64,000 nt of DNA from Hydractinia symbiolongicarpus. Lineage: Eukaryota > Cnidaria > Hydrozoa > Anthoathecata > Hydractiniidae. The stretch spans positions 20,564,001-20,628,000 of the forward strand of contig NC_079888.1 of NCBI RefSeq assembly GCF_029227915.1. The letters run 5' to 3'. The notes under the pieces were generated by a model. That model saw nothing but the letters and a program-made list of their open reading frames with translations, was not told the origin of the DNA and did not search any database. Below are positions 52,867 through 64,000 of this stretch, piece after piece (position 1 is the first letter of the stretch; every line of letters starts with the position of its first letter). The position numbers and the translations under genes are program-made.

Positions 52867-55800
52867 CATTCTTCTTAATTTGACGTGATTGCCGGAACTC
52901 AGCGACTACACTGGTCTCTGTGGTGGCGCTTCAATTAAGAATTAAGATAAAAAAGTCATTTTTTTATTGCGGGGCCAATCCTAGCCATTATCTCGCGCTG
53001 AAGAAATAGCGGCAGTTTCAAAAACTACATTTCATTGACTTTCTAACGGTGTCAGTCCGTTTGTGTTACAACGGTTGGGTCACATATTCGTACCAACATG
53101 TATTTAGCGATATTTTTCTGATATTACTAGGTTGAATCGCTTTTAACAATGAAACGATTGACTGTGGGACTTAATTGAGCTAACTTTGGACTGTCACCTG
53201 ATAAATGTGATAAATGAGACAATTGGACTCCAAGAAATTACATTCTTGTTAATTTAACGTTATTGCCGGAACTCAGCGATTACACTGGGCACTGTGGTAG
53301 CGCTCCATTTAAAAATTAAGATACAAAAAGTCATTTTTTTATTGTGGGACCAATCCTAGCCGTTATCGCGCGCTAAAGAAATAGCGACAGTTTCAAAAAC
53401 TACATTTCATTGACTTTCAAACGGTGTCAGTCCGTTTGAGTTACAACGGTTGGGTCACATATTCGTACCAACATGTATTTAGCGATATTTTTCTGATATT
53501 ACTAGGTTGCATCGCTTTTAACTATGAAACGATTGACTGTGGGACTTAATTGAGGAAACTTTGGACGTACACCTGATAAATGTGATAAGGCAGACAATTG
53601 GACTCCAAGAAAAAACATTCTTCTTAATTTGACATGATTGCCGAAACTCAGCGATTACACTGGTCTCTGTGGTAGCGCTTCATTTAAGAATTATGATAAA
53701 AAAAGTCATTTTTTTATTGTGGGACCAATCCTAGCCATTATCGCGCGCTGAGGAAATAGCGACAGTTTCAAAAACTACATTTTATTGACTTTCTAACGGT
53801 GTCAGTCCGTTTGAGTTTCAACGGTTGTGTCACATATTTGTACCAACATGTATTTAGCGTTATTCTTTTGATATTACTAGGTTGCATCGCTTTTAACAAT
53901 GAAACGTTGACTGTGGGACTTAATTGAACTAACTTTGGACTGTGACCTGCTGAATGTGATAAATAAGACAATTGGACTCCAAGAAATAACATTCTTCTTA
54001 ATTTGACGTGATTGCCGGAACTCAGCGACTACACTGGGCTCTGTGGTAGCGCTTCAATTAAGAATTAAGATAAAAAAGTCATTTTTTTATTGCGGGACCA
54101 ATCCTAGCCATTATCTCGCGCTGAAGAAATAGCGGCAGTTTCAAAAACTACATTTCATTGACTTTCTAACGGTGTCAGCCCGTTTGTGTTACAACAGTTG
54201 GGTCACATATTCGTACCAACATGTATTTAGCGATATTTTTCTGATATTACTAGGTTGCATCGCTTTTAACAATGAAACGATTGACTGTGGGACTTAATAG
54301 AGCTAACTTTGGACTGTGACCTGATAAATGTGATAAATGAGACAATTGGACTCCAAGAAATAACATTCTTGTTAACTTGACGTGATTGCCGGAACTCAGC
54401 GATTACACTGGGCACTGTGGTAGCGCTTCATTTAAAAATTAAGATACAAAAAGTCATTTTTTTATTGTGGGACCAATCCTAGCCGTTATCGCGCGCTAAA
54501 GAAATAGCGAAAGTTTCAAGAACTACATTTTATTGACTTTCTAACGGTGTCAGTCCGTTTAAGTTACAACGGTTGGGTCACATATACGTAACAACATGTA
54601 TTTAGCGATATTTTTTCTGATATTACTAGGTTGCATCGCTTTTAACTATGAAACGATTGACTGTGGGACTTAATTGAGCTAACTTTGGACTGTCACATGA
54701 TAAATGTGATAAAGGAGACAATTGGACTCCAAGAAAAAACATTCTTCTTAATTTGACATGATTGCCGAAACTCAGCGACTACACTGGGCTCTGTGGTAGC
54801 GCTTCATTTAAGAATTATGATAAAAAAAGTCATTTTTTTATTGTGGGACCAATCCAAGCCATTATCGCGCGCTGAGGAAATAGCGACAGTTTCAAAAACT
54901 ACATTTCATTGACTTTCTAACGGTGTCAGTCCGTTTGAGTTTCAACGGTTGTGTCACATATTCGTACCAACATGCATTTAGCGATATTTTTTTGATATTA
55001 CTAGGTTGCATCGCTTTTAACAATGAAACGTTGACTGTGGGACTTAATTGAACTAACTTTGGACTGTGACCTGATAAATGTGATAAATAAGACAATTGGA
55101 CTCCAAGAAAAAACATTCTTCTTAATTTCACATGATTGCCGAAACTCAGCCATTACACTGGGCTCTGTGGTAGCGCTTCATTTAAGAATTATGATAAAAA
55201 AAGTCATTTTTTTATTGTGGGACCAATCTTAGCCATTATCGCGCGCTGAGGAAATAGCGACAGTTTCAAAAACTACATTTCATTGACTTTCTAACGGTGT
55301 CAGTCCGTTTGAGTTTCAACGGTTGTGTCACATATTCGTACCAACATGTATTTAGCGTTATTTTTTTGATATTACTAGGTTGCATCGCTTTTAACAATAA
55401 AACGTTGACTGTGGGACTTAATTGAACTAACTTTGGACTGTGACTTGATAAATGTGATAAATGAGACAATTGGACTCCAAGAAATAACATTCTTCTTAAC
55501 CTAACGTGATTGCCGGATCTCAGCGACTACACTGGGCTCTGTGGTAGCGCTTCAATTAAGAATTAAGATAAAAAAGTCATTTTTTACTGCGGGACCAATC
55601 CTAGCCATTATCTTGCGCTGAAGAAATAGCGGCAGTTTCAAAAACTACATTTCATTAAATTTCTAACGGTGTCAGTCCGTTTAAGTTACAACGGTTGGGT
55701 CACATATTCGTACCAACATGTATTTAGCGATATTTTTCTGATATTACTAGGTTGCATCGCTTTTAACTATGAAACGATTGACTGTGGGACTTAATTGAGC

Positions 55801-57227
55801 TAACTTTGGACTGTCACCTGATAAATGTGATAAAGTAGACAATTGGACTCCAAGAAAAAACATTCTTCTTAATTTGACATGATTGCCGAAACTCAGCGAT
55901 TACACTGGGCTCTGTGGTAGCGCTTCAATTAAGAATTAAGATAAAAAAGTCATTTTTTTACTGCGGGACCAATCCTAGCCATTATCTCGCGCTGAAGAAA
56001 TAGCGGCAGTTTCAAAAACTACATTTCATTGACTTTCTTACGGTGTCAGTCCGTTTGTGTAACAACGGTTGGGTCACATATTCGTACCAACATGTATTTA
56101 GCGATATTTTTCTGATATTACTAGGTTGCATCGCTTTTAACAATGAAACGATTGACTGTGGGACTTAATTGAGCTAACTTTGGACTGTCACCTGATAAAG
56201 GTGATAAAGGAGACAATTGGACTCCAAGAAAAAACATTCTTCTTAATTTGACATGATTGCCGAAACTCAGCGATTACACTGGGCTCTGTGGTAGCGCTTC
56301 ATTTAAGAATTATGATAAATAAAGGCATTTTTTTATTGTGGGACCAATCCTAGCCATTATCTAACGGTGTCAGTCCGTTTGAGTTTCAACGGTTGTGTCA
56401 CATATTCGTACCAACATGCATTTAGCGATATTTTTTTGATATTACTAGGTTGCATCGCTTTTAACAATGAAACGTTGACTGTGGGACTTAATTGAACTAA
56501 CTTTGGACTGTGACCTGATAAATGTGATAAATAAGACAATTGGACTCCAAGAAAAAACATTCTTCTTAATTTCACATGATTGCCGAAACTCAGCCATTAC
56601 ACTGGGCTCTGTGGTAGCGCTTCATTTAAGAATTATGATAAAAAAAGTCATTTTTTTATTGTGGGACCAATCTTAGCCATTATCTCGCGCTGAAGAAATA
56701 GCGGCAGTTTCAAAAACTACATTTCATTAAATTTCTAACGGTGTCAGTCCGTTTAAGTTACAACGGTTGGGTCACATATTCGTACCAACATGTATTTAGC
56801 GATATTTTTCTGATATTACTAGGTTGCATCGCTTTTAACTATGAAACGATTGACTGTGGGACTTAATTGAGCTAACTTTGGACTGTCACCTGATAAATGT
56901 GATAAAGTAGACAATTGGACTCCAAGAAAAAACATTCTTCTTAATTTGACATGATTGCCGAAACTCAGCGATTACACTGGGCTCTGTGGTAGCGCTTCAA
57001 TTAAGAATTAAGATAAAGAAAGTCATTTTTTTATTGTGGGACCAATCCTAGCCATTATCGCGCGCTGAGGAAATAGCGACAGTTTCAAAAACTACATTTC
57101 ATTGACTTTCTAACGGTGTCAGTCCGTTTGAGTTTCAACGGTTGTGTCACATATTCGTACCAACATGTATTTAGCGATATTGTTTTGATATTACTAGGTT
57201 GCATCGCTTTTAACAATGAAACGTTGA
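52867..57227 (+). repeat. Mixed, shuffled F, E and D monomers
   Basis: The order is F, E, D, F, E, D, D, F, F, then D and F hybrids. Private variants appear at two or three places: CAGCCATTACACTGGG at 55148 and 56592, CATTAAATTTCTAACGG near 55654 and 56726, AAAGTAGACAATTGG near 55834 and 56909. The spacing of 1444 bp for the first pair is four monomers less the deletion at 56360. Three units here contain GTCCGTTTAAGTTAC, the uninterrupted form of the transposon's target (TTAA at 54559, 55681 and 56753). Confidence 0.82.
56354..56367 (+). other. About 52-bp deletion junction inside a monomer
   Basis: CCTAGCCATTATCTAACGGTG joins CATTATC to TAACGGTG. The usual CGCGCGCTGAGG through GACTTTC is missing. 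The preceding and following sequence is ordinary type D. Confidence 0.87.
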
Positions 57228-57597
57228 TTTGTCTAAGGCATTTGACTGCATACCACACGAGCTATTACTAGCAAAACTTCATGCATATGGCTTTGATATG
57301 AACTCTTTGCTGTTTATAAAATCGTACCTAATTGACAGGAAACAGCGAGTGCGTATAAATAACAATTATAGTACATGGAAAAAAATAAAATACGGCGTAC
57401 CGCAAGGATCAATTTTGGGTCCTTTGCTTTTCCATATATTTTTATGCGACCTTTTCCTTTTTGTCCCATATATGGACATTGTCAACTATGCTGATGATAC
57501 AACCCCATTTTCAATAGGAAAGAATATCAACGAAGTTATTGAAAAGATTGAATATGCAGCAATTATAATATTTACTTGGTTTGAAAATAAATAAAAA
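57228..57597 (+). pseudogene. Non-LTR retrotransposon reverse transcriptase fragment
   Basis: This 370-bp insert reads open from about 57229 to the stop at 57592-57594, 121 residues. It begins SKAFDCIPHELL (reverse transcriptase motif A region), has GVPQGSILGPLLF (motif B, residues 56-68) and YADD (catalytic motif C, residues 87-90), and stops after WFENK, where related proteins carry on. The pattern is that of CR1/Jockey-like non-LTR elements. Both ends of the domain are missing: no endonuclease, no N-terminal fingers, no thumb. TTG at 57229 is not a real start, because homology runs up to the junction. The insert replaces 25 bp of one monomer; satellite resumes at TGGACTG (57598). I see no target-site duplication. 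It is a dead fragment, although its frame has no internal stop. Confidence 0.88.
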
Positions 57598-59522
57598 TGG
57601 ACTGTGACTTGATAAATGTGATAAATGAGACAATTGGACTCCAAGAAATAACATTCTTCTTAATTTGACGTGATTGCCGGATCTCAGCGACTACACTGGG
57701 CTCTGTGGTAGCGCTTCAATTAAGAATTAAGATAAAAAAGTCATTTTTTTACTGCGGGACCAATCCTAGCCATTATCTCGCGCTGAAGAAATAGCGGTAG
57801 TTTCAAAAACTACATTTCATTGACTTTCTAACGGTGTCAGTCCGTTTAAGTTACAACGGTTGGGTCACATATTCGTACCAACATGTATTTAGCGATATTT
57901 TTCTGATATTACTAGGTTGCATCGCTTTTAACTATGAAACGATTGACTGTGGGACTTAATTGAGCTAACTTTGGACTGTCACCTGATAAATGTGATAAAG
58001 TAGACAATTGGACTCCAAGAAAAAACATTCTTCTTAATTTGACATGATTGCCGAAACTCAGCGATTACACTGGGCTCTGTGGTAGCGCTTCAATTAAGAA
58101 TTAAGATAAAAAAGTCATTTTTTTACTGCGGGACCAATCCTAGCCATTATCTCGCGCTGAAGAAATAGCGGCAGTTTCAAAAACTACATTTCATTGACTT
58201 TCTTACGGTGTCAGTCCGTTTGTGTAACAACGGTTGGGTCACATATTCGTACCGACATGTATTTAGCGATATTTTTTTGATATTACTAGGTTGCATCGGT
58301 TTTAACAATGAAATGTTGACTGTGGAACTTAATTGAACTAACTTTGGACAGTGACCTGATAAATGTGATAAATGAGACAATTGGACTCCAAAAAATAACA
58401 TTCTTGTTAACTTGACGTGATTGCCGGAACTCAGCGATTACACTGGGCACTGTGGTAGCGCTTCATTTAAAAATTAAGCTAAAAAAAGTCATTTTTTTAC
58501 TGTGGGAGCTATCCTAGCCGTTAGCGCGCGTTGATGAAAAAGCGACAGTTTCAAAAACTACATTTCATTGACCTTCTAACAGTGTCATTCCGTTTGAGTT
58601 ACAACGGTTGGGTCACATATTCGTACCAACATGTATTTAGCGATATTTTTCTGATATTACTAGGTTGCATCGCTTTTAACTATGAAACGATTTACTGTGG
58701 GACTTAATTGAGCTAACTTTGGACTGTCACCTGATAAATGTGATAAAGGAGACAATTGGACACCAAGAAATAACATTCTTCTTAATTTGACATGTTTGCC
58801 GAAACTCAGCGATTACACTGGGCTCTGTGGTAGCGCTTCATTTAAGAATTATGATAAAGAAAGTCATTTTTTTATTGTGGGACCAATCCTAGCCATTATC
58901 GCGCGCTGAGGAAATAGCGACAGTTTCAAAAACTACATTTCATTGACTTTCTAACGGTGTCAGTCCGTTTGAGTTTCAACGGTTGTGTCACATATTCGTA
59001 CCAACATGTATTTAGCGATATTGTTTTGATATTACTAGGTTGCATCGCTTTTAACAATAAAACGTTGACTGTGGGACTTAATTGAACTAACTTTGGACTG
59101 TCACCTGATAAATGTGATAAATAAGACAATTGGACTCCAAGAAATAACATTCTTGTTAATTTGACGTGATTGCCGTAACTCAGAGATTACACTGGGCACT
59201 GTGGTAGCGCTTTATTTAAAAATTAAGCTAAAAAAAGTCATTTTTTTACTGTGGGACCTATCCTAGCGGTTAGCGCGCGTTGAAGAAAAAGCGACAGTTT
59301 CAAAAACTACATTTCATTGACTTTCTAACGGTATCAGTCCGTTTTAGTTACAACGGTTAGGTCACATATTCGTACCAACATGTATTTAACGATATTTTTC
59401 TAATATTACTAGGTTGCATCGCTTTTAACAATGAAACTATTGACTGTGGGACTTAATTGAGCTAACTTTGGACTGTCACCTGATAAATGTGATAAATGAG
59501 ACAATTGGACTCCAAGAAATTA
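57598..59522 (+). repeat. Mixed monomers right of the reverse-transcriptase fragment
   Basis: Units start at 57652 (F), 58026 (F head running into a type with TTGTTAACTTGACG), 58400 (C), 58774 (D) and 59149 (C). The first carries GATCTCAGCGACTAC, also seen near 55515, and a TTAA-containing uninterrupted target at 57846-57849. No other feature is visible. Confidence 0.82.
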
Positions 59523-60645
59523 CATTCTTCTTAATTTGATGTGATTGCCGGAACTCAGCGATTACACTGGGCACTGTGGTAGCGCTTCATTTAAAAATTA
59601 AGATGCAAAAAGTCATTTTTTTATTGTGGGACCAATCCTAGCCGTTATCGCGCGCTAAAGAAATAGCGACAGTTTCAAGAACTACACTTCATTGACTTTC
59701 TAACGGTGTCAGTCCGTTTCAGTTACAACGGTTGGGTCACATATTCGTACCAACATGTATTTACCGATATTTTTCTGATATTACTAGGTTGCATCGCTTT
59801 TAACTATGAAACGATTGACTGTGGGACTAAATTGAGCTAACTTTGGACTGTCACCTGATAAATGTGATAAATGAGACAATTGGACTCCAAGAAATTACAT
59901 TCTTCTTAATTTGACGTGATTGCCGGAACTCAGCGATTACACTGGGCACTGTGGTAGCGCTTCATTTAAAAATTAAGATGCAAAAAGTCATTTTTTTATT
60001 GTGGGACCAATCCTAGCCGTTATCGCGCGCTAAAGAAATAGCGACAGTTTCAAGAACTACATTTCATTGACTTTCTAACGGTGTCAGTCCGTTTCAGTTA
60101 CAACGGTTGGGTCACATATTCGTACCAACATGTATTTAGCGATATTTTTCTGATATTACTAGGTTGCATCGCTTTTAACTATGAAACGATTGACTGTGGG
60201 ACTTAATTGAGCAAACTTTGGACTGTCACCTGATAAATGTGATAAAGGAGACAATTGGACTCCAAGAAAAAACATTCTTCTTAATTTGACATGATTACCG
60301 AAACTCAGCGATTACACTGGACTCTGTGGTAGCGCTTCATTTAAGAATTATGATAAAAAAAGTGATTTTTTTATTGTGGGACCAATCCTAGCCATTATCG
60401 CGCGCTCAGGAAATAGCAACAGTTTCAAAAACTACATTTCATTGACTTTCTAACAGTGTCAGTCCGTTTGAGTTTCAACGGTTGTGTCACATATTCGTAC
60501 CAACATGTATTTAGCGATATTTTTTGATATTACTAGGTTGCATCGCTTTTAACAATAAAACGTTGACTGTGGGACTTAATTGAACTAACTTTGAACTGTG
60601 ACCTGATAAATGTGATAAATGAGACAATTGGACTCCAAGAAATAA
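59523..60645 (+). repeat. 3-monomer higher-order repeat, copy 1 (1123 bp)
   Basis: Units at 59523, 59898 and 60273 are E, E and D. Private variants AAGATGCAAAAAG, ACTACACTTCATTG (59681), ATTTACCGATATT, GGGACTAAATTG and CGCGCTCAGG (60401) all recur 1122-1123 bp further on. Confidence 0.9.
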
Positions 60646-61769
60646 CATTCTTCTTAATTTGACGTGATTGCCGGAACTCAGCGACTACACTGGGCTCTGT
60701 GGTAGCGCTTCATTTAAAAATTAAGATGCAAAAAGTCATTTTTTTATTGTGGGACCAATCCTAGCCGTTATCGCGCGCTAAAGAAATAGCGACAGTTTCA
60801 AGAACTACACTTCATTGACTTTCTAACGGTGTCAGTCCGTTTCAGTTACAACGGTTGGGTCACATATTCGTACCAACATGTATTTACCGATATTTTTCTG
60901 ATATTACTAGGTTGCATCGCTTTTAACTATGAAACGATTGACTGTGGGACTAAATTGAGCTAACTTTGGACTGTCACCTGATAAATGTGATAAATGAGAC
61001 AATTGGACTCCAAGAAATTACATTCTTCTTAATTTGACGTGATTGCCGGAACTCAGCGATTACACTGGGCACTGTGGTAGCGCTTCATTTAAAAATTAAG
61101 ATGCAAAAAGTCATTTTTTTATTGTGGGACCAATCCTAGCCGTTATCGCGCGCTAAAGAAATAGCGACAGTTTCAAGAACTACATTTCATTGACTTTCTA
61201 ACGGTGTCATTCCGTTTTAGTTACAACGGTTGAGTCACATATTCGTACCAACATGTATTTAGCGATATTTTTCTGATATTACTAGGTTGCATCGCTTTTA
61301 ACTATGAAACGATTGACTGTGGGACTTAATTGAGCAAACTTTGGACTGTCACCTGATAAATGTGATAAAGGAGACAATTGGACTCCAAGAAAAAACATTC
61401 TTCTTAATTTGACATGATTACCGAAACTCAGCGATTACACTGGACTCTGTGGTAGCGCTTCATTTAAGAATTATGATAAAAAAGTGATTTTTTTATTGTG
61501 GGACCAATCCTAGCCATTATCGCGCGCTCAGGAAATAGCGACAGTTTCAAAAACTACATTGCATTGACTTTCTAACGGTGTCAGTCCGTTTGTGTTACAA
61601 CGGTTGGGTCACATATTCGTACCAACATGTATTTAGCGATATTTTTCTGATATTACTAGGTTGCATCGCTTTTAACTATGAAACGATTGACTGTGGGACT
61701 TAATTGAGCTAACTTTGGACTGTCACCTGATAAATGTGATAAAGTAAACAATTGGACTCCAAGAAAAAA
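60646..61769 (+). repeat. 3-monomer higher-order repeat, copy 2
   Basis: It starts with a hybrid unit: an F head (AGCGACTACACTGGG) joined near 60700 to the E body AAGATGCAAAAAG. The private variants of copy 1 follow at 60804 and 61523. Identity ends near 61553, where ACATTGCATTGAC starts the next repeat family. Confidence 0.88.
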
Positions 61770-63421
61770 CATTCTTCTTAATTTGACATGATTGCCGAAA
61801 CTCAGCGATTACACTGGGCTCTGTGGTAGCGCTTCATTTAGAAATTATTATAAAAATATCATTTTTTTATTGTGGGACCAATCCTAGCCATTATCGCGCG
61901 CTGAGGAAATAGCGACAGTTTCAAAAACTACATTTCATTGACTTTCTAACGGTGTCAGTCCGTTTGAGTTACAACGGTTGTGTCACATTTTCGTACCAAC
62001 ATGTTTTTAGCGATATTTTTTGATATTACTAGGTTGCATCGCTTTTAACAATGAAACGTTGAATGTGGGACTTAATTGAACTAACTTTGGACTGTGACCT
62101 GATAAATGTGATAAATGAGACAATTGGACTCCAAGAAATAACATTCTTGTTAATTTGACGTGATTGCCGGAACTCAGCGATTACACTGGACTCTGTGGTA
62201 GCGGTTCATTTAAGAATTAGGATAAAAAAGTCATTTTTTTTTGTGGGACCAATCCTAGCCGTTATCGCGCGCTGAAGAAATAGCGACAGTTTCAAAAACT
62301 ACAGTTCATTGGCTTTCTAACGGTGTCAGTCCGTTTGAGTTACAACGTTTGGTTCACATATTCGTACCAACATGTATTTAGCGATATTTTTTTGATGTTA
62401 CTAGGTTGCATCGCTTTTAACAATGAAACGATTGACTGTGGGACTTAATTGAGCTAAATTTGGACTGTGACCTGATAAATGTGACAAATAAGACAATTGG
62501 ACTCCAAGAAATAACATTCTTGTTAATTTGACGTGATTGCCGGAACTCAGCGATTACACTGGGCACTGTGGTAGCGCTTCATTTAAAAATTAAGCTAAAA
62601 AAAGTCATTTTTTTACTGTGGGACCTATCCTAGCCGTTAGCGCGCGTTGAAGAAAAAGCGACAGTTTCAAAAACTACATTTCATTGACTTTCTAACGGTG
62701 TCATTCCGTTTGAGTTACAACGGTTGGGTCACATATTCATACCAACATGTATTTAGCGATATTTTTCTGATATTACTAGGTTGCATCGCTTTTAACTATG
62801 AAACGATTGACTGTGGGACTTAATTGAGCTAACTTTGGACTGTCACCTGATAAATGTGATAAAGGAGACAATTGGACTCCAAGAAAAAACATTCTTCTTA
62901 ATTTGACATGATTGCCGAAACTCAGCGATTACACTGGGCTCTGTGGTAGCGCTTCATTTAGAAATTATGATAAAAAAAGTCATTTCTTTATTGTGGGACC
63001 AATCCAAGCCATTATTGCGCGCTGAGGAAATAGCGACAGTTTCAAAAATTACATTTCATTGACTTTCTAACGGTGTCAGTCCGTTTGAGTTACAACGGTT
63101 GTGTCACATATTCATACCAACATGTATTTAGCGATATTTTTTTGATATTACTAGGTTGCATCGCTTTTAACAATGAAACGATTGACTGTGGGACTTAATT
63201 GAGCTAACTTTGGACTGTGACCTGATAAATTTGATAAATAAGACAATTGGACTCCAAGAAATAACATTCTTGTTAATTTGACGTGATTGCCGGAACTCAG
63301 CGATTACACTGGGCTCTGTGGTAGCGCTTCAATTAAGAATTAAGATAAAAAAGTCATTTTTTTATTGCGGGACCAATCCTAGCCATTATCTCGCGCTGAA
63401 GAAATAGCGGCAGTTTCGAAA
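61553..63421 (+). repeat. 5-monomer higher-order repeat, copy 1 (1869 bp)
   Basis: ACTACATTGCATTGAC at 61553 recurs at 63422, and GAATGTGGG at 62061 recurs at 63930, both 1869 bp apart. The shared stretch also has CGATATTTTTTGATATT. Between lie A-like, C, D and F units. Confidence 0.86.
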
Positions 63422-64000
63422 ACTACATTGCATTGACTTTCTAACGGTGTCAGTCCGTTTGTGTTACAACGGTTGGGTCACATATTCGTACCAACATGTA
63501 TTTAGCGATATTTTTCTGATATTACTAGGTTGCATTGCTTTTAACTATGAAACGATTGACTGTGGGACTTAATTGAGCTAACTTTGGACTGTCACCTGAT
63601 AAATGTGATAAAAGAAACAATTGGACTCCAAGAAAAAACATTCTTCTCAATTTCACATGATTGCCGAAACTCAGCGATTACACTGGGCTCTGTGGTAGCG
63701 CTTCATTTAGAAATTATGATAAAAAAGTCATTTTTTTATTGTGGGACCAATCCTAGCCATTATCGCGCGCTGAGGAAATAGCGACAGTTTCAAAAACTAC
63801 ATTTCATTGACTTTCTAACGGTGTCAGTCCGTTTGAGTTACAACGGTTGTGTCACATATTCGTACCAACATGTATTTAGCGATATTTTTTGATATTACTA
63901 GGTTGCATCGCTTTTAACAATGAAACGTTGAATGTGGGACTTAATTGAACTAACTTTGGACTGTGACCTGATAAATGTGATAAATGAGACAATTGGACTC
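63422..64000 (+). repeat. 5-monomer higher-order repeat, copy 2, cut by the window edge
   Basis: It follows 61553-62131 closely to the last base. The window stops in the middle of a monomer at AATTGGACTC, so the array and probably this repeat continue. Confidence 0.85.

Larger units (their letters stand above)
1..64000 (+). repeat. Satellite DNA array, about 374-bp monomer, head to tail
   Basis: Taking CATTCTT as the start of each unit, the first starts are 1, 373, 748, 1121, 1495, 1867, 2241, 2613, 2987, 3362 and 3736, giving units of 372-375 bp. The same phase can be followed to the right edge (for example 61770, 62142, 62515, 62890, 63265, 63639). All units point the same way; I saw no inverted monomer. 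The only non-satellite interruptions are at 38984-39723, 47097-47836 and 57228-57597. Small length changes come mainly from the A and T runs around AAAAAAGTCATTTTTTT. Units differ from each other at scattered linked positions but align end to end, as expected for a satellite kept similar by unequal exchange or gene conversion. I do not recognise the family by name. Confidence 0.98.

Noticed and set aside
57229-57594. A functional reverse transcriptase gene
   Set aside because: Only the central part of the domain is present, the apparent start is a TTG at the junction and the stop lies at the other junction.
1-64000. CRISPR array or other bacterial repeat
   Set aside because: Repeat units are about 374 bp with no unique spacers, and the inserted elements are eukaryotic transposon types.

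Overview
The whole 64-kb window is one uninterrupted satellite DNA array from a eukaryotic genome. The monomer is AT-rich and usually 372-375 bp long, and about 170 copies run head to tail in the same orientation from the first base to the last, so the array continues beyond both edges. I see no functional protein-coding gene, tRNA, rRNA or CRISPR array. The only non-satellite DNA is one 740-bp piggyBac-type non-autonomous transposon, present twice because the satellite around it was duplicated, and one 370-bp fragment of a non-LTR retrotransposon reverse transcriptase. Those two elements and the satellite suggest an animal, probably an invertebrate, but the species cannot be read from the sequence.

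Monomers fall into about five recurring subfamilies, told apart by linked variants. Type A has GTGATTGCCGG with AATTAAGATAAAAAGTC. Type C has CTGTGGGACCTATCC with CGCGTTGAAGAAAAAGCG. Type D has CATGATTGCCGAAAC with TTATGATAAAA and GAGGAAATAG. Type E has ACGTTATTGCC with AAGATACAAAA and GCTAAAGAAATAG. Type F has AGCGACTACACTGGG with TTCAATTAAG, ATTGCGGGACC and AGCGGCAG. These are arranged in higher-order repeats (HORs) of different lengths in different places.

Layout: 1-7470, two copies of a 10-monomer HOR (3735 bp). 7471-9344, mixed monomers. 9345-13033, two copies of a 5-mer (1844 bp), with a third at 24629-26496. 13034-14789, an old partial copy of the 10-mer tail. 14790-19273, a tandemly duplicated 6-mer (2242 bp). 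19758-24390, a 3-mer HOR (1124 bp) in about four copies, one carrying an extra monomer. 26497-29810, mixed units. 29811-47968, a 10,045-bp block of about 25 monomers plus the transposon, followed by a shrunken 8,113-bp second copy. 50621-52866, two copies of another 3-mer (1123 bp). 57228-57597, the reverse-transcriptase fragment. 59523-61769, two copies of a 3-mer (1123 bp). About 61553-64000, a 5-mer (1869 bp) whose second copy runs off the window.

No genes work together here. The window records unequal exchange, whole-monomer gain and loss, short-homology deletions and rare transposon capture. A pericentromeric or centromeric position is plausible for such an array but is not shown by the sequence. 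Coordinates of HOR boundaries are given in monomer phase or at the place where identity changes, and are good to roughly 100 bp because the crossover points lie in identical sequence.
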